Part shown: piece by piece, positions 1 to 6,842 of the stretch
Layout: each line of letters starts with the position of its first letter
Numbering within the stretch: the first letter of the stretch is position 1
Assembly (NCBI GenBank): GCA_001313065.1
Contig: BBFD01000213.1
Span: 1-6,875 of the forward strand
Reading direction: 5' to 3'
DNA length: 6,875 nt
From: Silvimonas sp. JCM 19000
GTDB taxonomy: Bacteria > Pseudomonadota > Gammaproteobacteria > Burkholderiales > Chitinibacteraceae
Program-made: the position numbers and the translations under genes
The notes under the pieces: model-generated
Told to the model about the DNA's origin: nothing
Databases searched by the model: none
What the model saw: only the letters and a program-made list of their open reading frames with translations

Positions 1-794
1 CCAATGTGGTCGTGGCTGGTGGGGGCGGCGATAACGCCGCCAGCGCGGTTGGCATCGGCGCGACGGTGCCCGGTGATGGCTTTATTTCGCTGGGTACATC
101 GGGCGTGATGTTTGTGGTGAACGATCAATTCCGCCCCAATCCGGCCAGCGCCGTCCACGCCTTTTGCCACGCCTTGCCCGGACGCTGGCACCAGATGAGC
201 GTGGTGCTGTCCGCCGCCAGTTGCTTGCGCTGGCTGTGCAAGCTGACCAGCACCGATGAAGCAACCTTGCTGCCCGAAGTGGCGGCGCTGTCGGCCACCA
301 TGCTGGACCAGTCGCCGGTATTCCTGCCTTATCTGTCGGGCGAACGCACACCGCATAACGATCCGTATGCGCAGGGCGTTTTCCACGGCATGACCTTGGC
401 CACTGACCGCGCCATGCTCGGCTATGCCGTGTTGGAAGGGGTGGCCTTCGCGCTCAAGGATGGACTGGATGCGCTCAGTGCCGCCGGTACCCGCGTCGAT
501 ACCCTGTCGTTAATGGGCGGCGCGCGCGCAGTCCGTATTGGGCGCAATTGATTGCCGATGTGCTGAATACCCGCATCGTCACGCATCAAGGCGGCGAGTC
601 GGGCGGGGGCGCTGGGCGCGGCGCGGCTGGGCTGGTTGTGCAGCGGCGGAGATGAAGCCGAGATTTGCCGCAAGCCGCCGGTGCGCGCTGAGTATCTGCC
701 GCAAACCGCACGCGCCGATGTGTTGGCGCACCGGCTTGATTTCTATCGGACGATCTATAAGCAGCGCCCGCTCGCCCATCTGGTGCAGGGCTAG
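1..794 (+). CDS. xylB: Xylulokinase, C-terminal part, frameshifted twice
   Basis: Phosphorylates D-xylulose to xylulose-5-phosphate with ATP, feeding the pentose phosphate pathway; cytosolic FGGY-family sugar kinase. The window opens inside the gene, so the N-terminal domain is missing; about 263 residues remain after repair. Visible landmarks match E. coli XylB closely: AGGGGDNAASAVG near the start, the SLGTSG stretch, FCHALPGRWH, SAASCLRW, LPYLSGERTPHND, the FGGY-type segment around GVFHGMTL...AVLEGVAFAL, and after repair the nucleotide-binding LMGGGARSPYW. Reading runs in frame from base 3 to about 521, where one base is missing in a GGC/GCGC run (519-529). It then continues as QLIADVLNTR...GGESG until a G5 run (605-609) that carries one base too many, which returns the frame to the original one and ends at TAG 792-794. 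The short window between the two breaks explains why naive translation stops early. Identity is confident; upstream context is unseen. Confidence 0.93.
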
Positions 795-813
795 CCGGCG
801 TCTATGCGGGGGT

Positions 814-844
814 GGCGGTGGCTTGTAGAATCGTCGCCACCGCC
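814..844 (+). promoter_or_regulatory. GC-rich hairpin with possible zur -10 element
   Basis: The 63-bp gap between xylB and zur holds a perfect 9-bp inverted repeat, GGCGGTGGC (814-822) and GCCACCGCC (836-844), with a 13-base loop. There is no T-run after it, so a rho-independent terminator is unlikely. The loop contains TAGAAT (826-831), a five-of-six match to a -10 box, but no convincing -35 is visible. If this is the zur promoter, the leader would be only about 20 bases long. The right arm ends 13 bases before the zur ATG, just ahead of the weak GGAAG ribosome site (849-853), so the hairpin could also affect translation. The structure is seen; the role is a guess. Confidence 0.3.
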
Positions 845-857
845 CGCTGGAAGCACC

Positions 858-1345
858 ATGAATACCGAGCAATTTCTTGATTACGCCGCCCAACGCTGTC
901 GCGAGCACGGTACGCGGCTGACGCCCATCCGGCGCCAGGTTCTGCAGCGCGTGGCGGACCAGCCCGGATATTGCAAAGCGTATGACCTGCTGGAGCAATT
1001 GCGGCCCGAGATTGCCTCGCTGACCGCGCCCACCATTTATCGCGCGCTCGAATTTCTGGAAACCGAAGGCCTGGTGCATCGGCTTGATGTGGTTAACGGC
1101 TACGTGGCCTGCCAGCAGCACGATCACGATGCGCAAACCCTGTTTCTGATATGCCCATGCTGCGGCAAAGTGGCCGAGGCCAAGTCGGACGACAGTGGTT
1201 TTTTTTCTTTCGCAAGCTATTGGCGGATAACGATTTTGGCGAAGCGCCGCCGTATCTTGAGGTCAAGGCGCTCTGCGGTGCCTGCCAGCAACAGGGCGGC
1301 AGTTGCGCCGCCCGACACAGCCATATGCATCACACCCATTCCTGA
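858..1345 (+). CDS. zur: Zinc uptake regulator Zur (Fur family), one frameshift
   Basis: Zinc-sensing transcriptional repressor of zinc-uptake genes, a dimeric cytosolic DNA-binding protein. Repaired length is 162 residues, close to E. coli Zur (171). The N-terminal winged helix includes RLTPIRRQVL (20-29) and the recognition region TAPTIYRALEFLETEGLVHRL (56-76, here bracketed by T56 and L76). Structural zinc ligands appear as two pairs, C99/C102 (CPCCG) and C140/C143 (CGAC); H74, C85, H90 and E107 sit where the regulatory zinc ligands of E. coli Zur lie. The tail is His-rich (RHSHMHHTHS), unlike the ferric regulator Fur. The ATG at 858 has a modest GGAAG 4 bases upstream and gives the family's usual N-terminus. 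One T is missing from the T8 run at 1199-1206; with it restored, SDDSGFFFFRKLLADNDF reads through to TGA at 1343-1345. A hairpin terminator follows 9 bases later, so zur is the last gene of its transcript. Confidence 0.9.
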
Positions 1346-1354
1346 GCTGATCCC

Positions 1355-1396
1355 GACAAAACGCGTGGCGAATTCATATTCCCACGCGTTTTTGTC
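1355..1396 (+). terminator. Rho-independent terminator after zur
   Basis: Inverted repeat GACAAAACGCGTGG (1355-1368) against CCACGCGTTTTTGTC (1382-1396), 14 paired bases with one bulged T and a 13-base loop. The stem ends in an A/T-rich foot, so the T5 run serves the plus strand and the A4 run serves the minus strand; termination could work both ways. It lies 9 bases after the zur stop and separates zur from the gal operon. Confidence 0.8.
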
Positions 1397-1450
1397 CATA
1401 TGCGGCAGCAACACGCTGTGGGATGGTGGGCGCCCGGATACAAAGCCCGC

Positions 1451-1479
1451 TGGAGTTATCGCTAATTATTAGTAATAAT
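1451..1479 (+). promoter_or_regulatory. Candidate galTK promoter/operator with AT-rich palindrome
   Basis: Between the zur terminator and galT, an AT-rich patch stands out in GC-rich surroundings. It contains a perfect 15-bp palindrome, ATTATTA-G-TAATAAT (1465-1479). AATAAT at 1474-1479 matches five of six positions of a -10 box; 17 bp upstream is only TGGAGT, a poor -35, which would suit an activated promoter. The palindrome overlapping the -10 could be a repressor site. It does not look like the GTGTAAnCGnTTnCAC operator of GalR/GalS or a convincing Zur box. The remaining gene-free bases on either side show nothing else clear. Confidence 0.4.
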
Positions 1480-1537
1480 ACGGCTCACCCGCTCGCAGCA
1501 GCTAATACGTAGCATCAACGCCGCAAAGGAATCCCGG

Positions 1538-2594
<1,057 letters not shown>

Positions 2595-2610
2595 TGGCGG
2601 AGCAATAACG

Positions 2611-3755
2611 ATGTCTGAACCTCAAGCCCGTGTCATTGCCCAGTTCACCCAGCCTTTGGCCAAGCGCCGCGCCACGTTATCCAGGCACCCGGCCGCGTCA
2701 ATCTGATCGGTGAACATACTGATTACAACGATGGTTTTGTGCTGCCGTGCGCCATCGATTTCCACACGGCCATTGCCTGCAGCCCGCGCGCGGATCGCAC
2801 CGTACGCGTTATTGCCGCCGATTACGCTGGAGAAGAAGACAGCTTCAGTCTGGACGAGTCCATCGTGCATCACCCGACGCAACTGTGGTCGACCTATGTA
2901 CGTGGCGCGATCAAGGATCTGCTCGGCGCCGGTCATACCTTTGACGGCCTTGATATGGTGATCAGCGGCGATATCCCGCAAGGCACTGGCCTGAGTTCAT
3001 CGGCGTCTTTGCTGGTGGCGGTAGGCCAGGCGGTCAAGACCACCTGCGGTCTGGTGCTGACGGCGCAAGCCAACGCGCTGAACGCGCAACATGCTGAAAA
3101 CGAATTTGTTGGCACGCGCTGCGGCATCATGGACCAACTGATTTCGGCGTGCGGTCGCGTCGGCCATGCACTGCTGATTGATTGCCGTTCGCTGGAAACG
3201 CTGGCCGTGGCCATGCCGGAAACGCTGTCGGTGCTGATCATCAATTCGCGTATCCAGCGTGGCCTGGTCGGCAGCGAATACAACACGCGCCGCGAACAAT
3301 GCGAAGCCGCTGCGGCGCATTTCCACGTCGGCAAACTGCGCGATGTGACGCTGAGCCAGTTGCTGGCCGAAGAAAGCAAGCTGGACCCGGTGGTATTCCG
3401 CCGCGCCCGCCACATCATCACCGAGAACGCGCGTGTGCTCGAGGCCACCCAGGCGCTGACCAAGGGCGATATCGAGCACATGGCGGTGCTGATGGAACAG
3501 TCGCATAACTCCATGCGCGACGATTTCGAGATTACGGTGCCGCTGATTGATGAACTGGTCGAGATCGTCAAAGCCGCCGTGGGCGAGCAGGGCGGCGTGC
3601 GCATGACCGGTGGCGGCTTTGGCGGCTGCGTGGTGGCGTTGCTGCCGCACGCGCTGGTCGATACCGCCGTTGCCGCGGTCGAAGCGCATTACCGGAATGC
3701 TGCTGGCGAAAAGGCGATCACGTATGTGTGCATCCCAGCGCCGGCGCTGGCGTAA
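2611..3755 (+). CDS. galK: Galactokinase, one frameshift near the N-terminus
   Basis: Phosphorylates galactose at C1 with ATP (EC 2.7.1.6), the first committed Leloir step; GHMP-family cytosolic kinase. Repaired length is 381 residues (E. coli 382). In order: galactokinase signature [17 protein letters not shown] (26-42, with catalytic Arg29), phosphate-binding [11 protein letters not shown] (123-133), catalytic-base Asp175 in [19 protein letters not shown], and the C-terminal GGGFGG loop (334-339). The ATG at 2611 lies 8 bases after GGAG (2599-2602) and yields [18 protein letters not shown], of normal length before the signature. One G is missing next to 2652-2653 (CAG-GCC-TTT read as CAG-CCT-TTG); without repair the protein ends after about 31 residues, and automated callers would start it internally near 2739. 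It is the second gene of galTK. A repeat element and a strong terminator follow. No galE, galM or permease is adjacent. Confidence 0.95.
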
Positions 3756-3770
3756 TGCAGGCCCTCTAAA

Positions 3771-3910
3771 TGCATGGGGTAGGACTCGGCGCCCCCGTCT
3801 AGACCCACCCTCCAAAGCCAGCGATAAAGGCGCCGACGTGCGTTTCTCTTTCGCTACTTTGGGTGGTGGGTCTAGACGGGGACGCCGAGTCCCACCCTAT
3901 GAGTACGCAT
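3771..3910. repeat. REPIN-like inverted pair of palindromic repeats
   Basis: Two similar units of about 44 bases lie head to head: left about 3774-3817, right about 3857-3900 on the other strand. They differ at only about 4-5 positions and share GGACTCGGCG, CCCCGTCTAGACCCACC and CAAAG. Similarity continues inward (GCGATAAAG at 3821-3829 against CTCTTTCGCT at 3846-3855), leaving a central loop of about 15-20 bases. Each unit can also fold on itself: GGTGGG pairs with CCCACC, with CGG/CCG inside. A palindromic unit, duplicated in inverse orientation, in the 3' intergenic space of an operon fits the REP/REPIN pattern spread by RAYT (TnpA_REP) transposases. Other copies in the genome are not visible here, so the repeat nature rests on the internal doublet. 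A MITE is the main alternative. Confidence 0.65.
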
Positions 3911-3914
3911 TCTT

Positions 3915-3955
3915 AAGCCGTGTCTCTGATCAGAGGCACGGCTTTTGTTTTTTTT
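3915..3955 (+). terminator. Rho-independent terminator of galTK
   Basis: Stem AAGCCGTG (3915-3922) with CACGGCTT (3937-3944), continued inward through a T-G wobble by the perfect palindrome CTCTGATCAGAG (3924-3935), then a TTTTG-T8 tail to 3955. The roughly 14-bp stem and long U-tail make this a strong terminator. It lies 160 bp beyond galK because the repeat element is between them. Confidence 0.92.
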
Positions 3956-4357
3956 AGCGAATTGCTTCGGCATTTATTGCAAACTTTGCAATCACGCAAC
4001 AGCTTTGCTGTAACCCCACTGAAATGTGCTCTGCGACACGTGCCGCGCCTGCAGTCTGACAACGTCGCTTTCTGCCGCTTTTCTTGTAGTCAGATCAAAG
4101 GCTTACGATTTTTTCTTGATTACGTAGGCCGATTCTCACTAGCCGCTCCGCAGAGCGGGCCAGTCGCACCGTTTGTGCTTAAGCGCCTCAGCACTATCCC
4201 AAAACGAATATAAGCGGATTATCATGCACCCAGCCTGAAACCTTGATGGGGATCAGAGCGCAGTTTTTTTTGTATGGTGATACGCGGTCCCCGCAGAGGG
4301 CGCCCGTACTCAAACGCCGAGCCGTTAACCGGCCGCACTATAAACAGGGAAGCTCTC
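3956..4357. other. Gene-free upstream region of the OFA transporter
   Basis: No convincing gene is seen in these 400 bases; open frames here lack ribosome sites and family resemblance. Items seen: the 17-bp palindrome listed separately; ACAGC-TTT-GCTGT (3999-4011); CCGCTC-CGCA-GAGCGG (4143-4158); an imperfect GGCTTACG/CGTAGGCC pair (4100-4130); a T8 run at 4265-4272 after only a weak hairpin (TGAT-GGGG-ATCA). TATAAA (4340-4345) resembles a -10 box but has no -35 partner and sits almost on the ribosome site. The transporter promoter and perhaps a small RNA could lie here, but none is demonstrable by eye. Confidence 0.5.
3976..3992. promoter_or_regulatory. Perfect 17-bp palindrome, candidate operator
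   Basis: ATTGCAAA-C-TTTGCAAT is perfectly symmetrical about C3984. A third GCAA (3996-3999) follows, giving GCAA three times at 8-9-base spacing. The size and symmetry fit a site for a dimeric repressor. It lies just past the galTK terminator and about 365 bp before the transporter start, so the regulated promoter is unclear. No known regulator is assigned. Confidence 0.4.
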
Positions 4358-5685
4358 ATGAGTCTGTTATCGCTACTCGATAAGCAACACAGCGTTGCCA
4401 AACCGGGTTTCAACCGCTGGTTGATTCCGCCGGCCGCGCTCGCAATCCACTTGTGCATAGGTCAGGCCTACGCATTTTCCGTGTTCAATGCCCCGCTGAA
4501 TAAAGCCTTCGGCTGGAGCATTCCGGCACTGGGCTGGATCTTTTCGCTGGCCATCGTGTTCCTGGGCCTGTCGGCTGCTTTCGGCGGCAAATGGCTGGAA
4601 CGCGTGGGCCCGCGCGCCACGATGTTTACCTCCGCACTGTGCTTTGGCGGCGGCTTTCTGATTTCAGCGCTGGGCATCAAGCTGCAGCAGCTGTGGCTGC
4701 TGTATGCCGGCTACGGCGTGCTGGGTGGTATCGGCCTGGGCCTGGGTTATGTGTCGCCGGTGTCGACGCTGATCAAGTGGTTCCCGGATCGCCGCGGTAT
4801 GGCAACCGGCATGGCCATCATGGGCTTTGGCGGTGGCGCCATGATCGGCGCGCCGCTGGCTGTGTCGCTGATGGACCATTTCAAGGGCACTGATACCCCG
4901 GGTATCGCCGAAACCTTCGTCGTGATGGGCGTGATCTACACACTGTACATGCTGGTAGGTGCGTTTACCGTGCGTTTGCCGGCTGCGGGCTGGAAACCGG
5001 AAGGCTTTGTCGAAAAAAAGTCTCCACCGACAAGCTGGCGTCGACCGAATACGTGCACGTTGATGTCGCCCACAAGACACCGCAATTCTGGTTGCTCTGG
5101 GCCGTGCTGTGCCTGAACGTGACCGCGGGTATCGGTGTTCTGGGCCAGGCTTCGCTGATGATCCAGGAAGTATTTAAAGGCTCCGTCACCCCGGCTGCGG
5201 CTGCGGGCTTCGTGGGCTTGCTGAGTCTGTTTAACATGGGCGGCCGCTTCTTCTGGTCCAGCGTGTCGGACGTGCTGGGTCGTAAAGGCACTTACCTGGT
5301 GTTCCTGCTGCTGGGCGCGGTGCTGTATGCACTGGTGCCGACCGTAGGCGCCGGTAGCGTTGCGCTGTTCGTGGCCCTGTACGCAGTCATCCTGTCGATG
5401 TACGGCGGCGGCTTTGCCACCATCCCGGCCTATCTGTCGGACAAGTTTGGCACACGCTATGTTGGCGCCATCCACGGCCGTCTGCTCACCGCATGGTCGG
5501 TGGCTGGTGTTGCTGGCCCGGTAATCGTGAACTACATGCGTGAAAACCAGATCGCCCACGGCGTGGCCAAGGCCGAAGCCTATAGCACCACCATGTACGT
5601 GATGGCTGGCCTGCTGATCGTTGGCTTTATCTGCAACTCTCTCGTGAAGCCGGTACATGCCCGCTTCCTGACCAAAGAGGCTTAA
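4358..5685 (+). CDS. OFA-family MFS transporter, one frameshift in central loop
   Basis: Inner-membrane major facilitator of the oxalate/formate antiporter (OFA) family, resembling E. coli YhjX. Members move small carboxylates such as oxalate, formate or pyruvate; the substrate here is unknown. Repaired length is 442 residues with about 12 membrane segments in two halves. Landmarks: HLCIGQAYAFSVFNAPL (31-47), the MFS loop motif GGKWLERVGPRAT (76-88) between segments 2 and 3, SPVSTLIKWFPDRRGMATG, and the matching second-half motif GGRFFWSSVSDVLGRK (295-310). The ATG at 4358 follows GGGAAG (4347-4352) by 5 bases and gives the expected short N-terminus. The frame breaks at A7 (5013-5019), residues 219-221, in the loop between the halves; adding one A gives FVEKKVSTDKLASTEYVHVD and reads to TAA 5683-5685. 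A -1 slip on A-AAA-AAG would give the same protein (see findings). A 34-codon gene follows 5 bp later. Confidence 0.9.
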
Positions 5686-5690
5686 GCAAC

Positions 5691-5795
5691 ATGGACGACA
5701 AAGTCAAAGGCATCATCCTCTGGATCGCCGTGCTCGCACCGCTGGTGTGGGGCGTGTTCCAGACCGTCAAGAAGACCCTGGCGCTGTTCAGCTAA
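5691..5795 (+). CDS. 34-residue single-pass membrane protein, OFA transporter partner
   Basis: A tiny intact gene directly after the transporter: 5 bp between stop and ATG, with AGAGG (5676-5680) inside the end of the upstream gene as ribosome site. The product starts MDDKVKGIILWIAVLAPL and has one hydrophobic segment (about residues 7-23) flanked by Lys4/Lys6 and Lys27/Lys28, ending LALFS. Position, size and make-up fit the very small proteins that public annotation calls the MFS transporter small subunit beside OFA transporters; that match is from memory. It probably sits in the inner membrane and assists or stabilises the transporter, though its function is inferred only from linkage. It is not a leader peptide, since it is last in the operon and followed by a terminator. 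Confidence 0.8.
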   Translation: MDDKVKGIILWIAVLAPLVWGVFQTVKKTLALFS

Positions 5796-5817
5796 ACGCT
5801 GAACCCGCTTGCCCAAG

Positions 5818-5849
5818 ACGCCCGGCACTTTGTGTCGGGCGTTTTTTTT
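5818..5849 (+). terminator. Rho-independent terminator after the OFA operon
   Basis: Stem ACGCCCGGCAC (5818-5828), loop TTT, stem GTGTCGGGCGT (5832-5842) with one G-T wobble, then a T8 run (5842-5849). It lies 22 bases after the small-protein stop. On the minus strand there is no T-run past the stem, so it does not obviously serve the converging toxin gene. Confidence 0.92.
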
Positions 5850-5890
5850 GTTTTGGGTAGCTTTTGAGCGCTGCGCGTCAGCCTGGCGGA

Positions 5891-6314
5891 TCAATTTGAA
5901 AACGGATTCACAGTATCAAGGCTGGTTTGCTGAAAGTGCCGGACGTTGCGCGTAACCATGGTCAAGCCATGCACGATTGCTGTCGCAGCAATCAGTTTAT
6001 CCACCGGATCTTGCTGATGTGGCACTCTCAAATGACCCCATAACTGCGCCACTTCGGCATCGACCGGCAAAACGCGGTTTTGATATTCAAGCAGTACTTC
6101 GGCAAACCAGTTTTCCAATCCGTCCGCTTGCGGCTGATCGCCGCGATGCCGCAATTTTTTCGATGCCGTATCTGATTTCACCCAGACTGATTGCCGAGAT
6201 CTGCGGTTGATCGCCTTCCTCCTCGCAGCGGAGCGCGAAGCGCTGAACGCCTGGATCTGCGGAGGAGCCCTTATGCTGCTCGCTCAATACGTTGGTATCA
6301 ATCAAACAGGCCAT
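5891..6314 (-). CDS. PIN-domain toxin, FitB/VapC type, one frameshift
   Basis: Probable toxin ribonuclease of a type II toxin-antitoxin pair. Repaired length is 140 residues, normal for FitB-like PIN proteins. Acidic metal-binding residues are D6 (CLIDTNVLSE), E46 (ISLGEIRYGIE) and D105 (DPVDKLIAATA); the last motif reads TRNVRHF, with His126 where many relatives have a fourth Asp, a tolerated variant in FitB-like sequences. Other family marks are NRVLPVDAEVAQLWG and HGLTMVTRN. The ATG at 6314-6312 opens inside the upstream gene, overlapping it by 17 bp, with only a weak purine stretch before it, which suggests translational coupling. The frame breaks at the T6 run (6155-6160; A6 on the coding strand): removing one base joins RYGIEK to LRHRGDQPQ. 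Unrepaired, the catalytic Asp105 would be lost, giving an inactive stub, so the repair matters for judging activity. Stop TGA at 5893-5891. Confidence 0.88.
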
Positions 6315-6561
6315 CGCGCATATCTCTGCCGCCGCCATTATCACGCGCGAAATCCTCGTCCAGACCCACATTGGGCATGGCAAACAGAACGTCGATAAAG
6401 GGCCGGGGCGGTCCGTGACGGTGTGCACACGCTTGCTTGTAAGCCTCAAAATCAAATGGTCCCGCATCCGGGTCTCGATACGAAAACGCCCGCCGCGCAC
6501 TCTCCATACGCTTGCGCACATCACGCGCTTTCTGTGCGCTCTGGTCGATCAACTCAGTCAT
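6298..6561 (-). CDS. Putative antitoxin partner of the PIN toxin, unclassified fold
   Basis: An intact 87-residue protein immediately upstream of and overlapping the PIN toxin. The ATG at 6561-6559 is chosen because AAAGGAG (6573-6567) precedes it by 5 bases; a GTG 6 bases earlier would lie inside that ribosome site. The sequence starts MTELIDQSAQKARDVRKRM, a basic helical stretch (to about residue 25), followed by a Pro/Asp/Phe-rich middle (YRDPDAGPFDFEAY, 28-41) and a C-terminal part with FIDVLFAMPNVGLDEDFAR (55-73) and GRDMRDGLFD. The PNVGxDxDFAR stretch resembles the C-terminal, toxin-binding end of several PIN-linked antitoxins. No ribbon-helix-helix, AbrB or Phd/YefM N-terminus is recognisable, so DNA binding and autoregulation cannot be claimed. 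The antitoxin role is inferred from gene order, overlap and size. Confidence 0.65.
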   Translation of the reverse strand: MTELIDQSAQKARDVRKRMESARRAFSYRDPDAGPFDFEAYKQACAHRHGPPRPFIDVLFAMPNVGLDEDFARDNGGGRDMRDGLFD

Positions 6562-6771
6562 ACACACTCCTTTGCAAACCCAGGCAAATTCGCCGATGCG
6601 TGCCTCTCAGCAACAGTCCAGCATAAGGAATGCTCGAAAAAACAGAGGATAAGAAAACTCGCTAAATAAAATGTCCTGGAACAATGCCGCCGATGAAGGC
6701 AGAAGGCGCCCGCGCAGCGCCTCGCCCAACAGCCGCGAAGGCGACAGCGTAGCGCCTCGCCCAACGAAAGC
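6562..6771. other. Gene-free upstream region of the toxin-antitoxin module
   Basis: No gene is supported here. Next to the antitoxin start lies an AT-rich part (about 6635-6672) with A- and T-runs, the likely promoter zone for the leftward pair, but no clear -35/-10 pair can be fixed. AGCAT-AAGGA-ATGCT (6620-6634) is a short inverted repeat about 60 bases upstream of the antitoxin ATG that might be an operator; five-base arms make this weak. The GC-rich right half contains the direct repeat listed separately. Confidence 0.4.
6716..6765. repeat. 15-bp direct repeat, two copies 20 bp apart
   Basis: AGCGCCTCGCCCAAC occurs exactly at 6716-6730 and 6751-6765, separated by 20 bases. The spacer and second copy can fold imperfectly (GCGAAGGCG at 6735-6743 against AGCGCCTCGC at 6751-6760), so this may be the remains of a small palindromic repeat. 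It lies between the toxin-antitoxin module and the next gene's terminator. Function unknown. Confidence 0.6.
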
Positions 6772-6833
6772 CTGAAAAGAAAACAGCCCCGAGCAAACAG
6801 TGGTTGTTAAACCAAAGCCGCGTCGGGGCTGTT
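6772..6833 (-). terminator. Minus-strand terminator with nested hairpin
   Basis: Perfect 11-bp inverted repeat AACAGCCCCGA (6782-6792) and TCGGGGCTGTT (6823-6833). Read on the minus strand it is followed by TTTTCTTTTC (6781-6772). The 30-base loop contains a second hairpin, TGGTT/AACCA (6801-6814). It would stop leftward transcription from beyond the window before it reaches the toxin-antitoxin pair. On the plus strand there is no T-run. Confidence 0.72.
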
Positions 6834-6842
6834 GCAAGGTAG

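Noticed and set aside
1..794. Calling xylB, zur, galT, galK, the transporter and the toxin pseudogenes
   Set aside because: The breaks are all one-base changes, mostly at runs, in genes whose motifs are otherwise intact, which fits read error better than decay.
579..1136. Long open frame on the minus strand (185 codons)
   Set aside because: It is antisense to xylB and zur, has no family resemblance, and is a by-product of high GC content at codon third positions.
1465..1479. Zur binding box upstream of galT
   Set aside because: The palindrome lacks the GTTATA...TATAAC pattern known for proteobacterial Zur, and a sugar operon is not an expected target.
2933..3815. Two long minus-strand frames over galK (223 and 272 codons)
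   Set aside because: They are shadows of galK, which has full conserved motifs on the plus strand.
3920..4213. 97-codon plus-strand frame after galK
   Set aside because: It starts inside the galTK terminator stem, has no ribosome site, and its product resembles no known protein.
4936..5658. 240-codon minus-strand frame
   Set aside because: It is antisense to the transporter and His/Gln-rich in the way mirrored membrane genes are; no support as a gene.
6716..6765. CRISPR array
   Set aside because: There are only two copies of 15 bases with a 20-base spacer and no cas genes; too short and too few.
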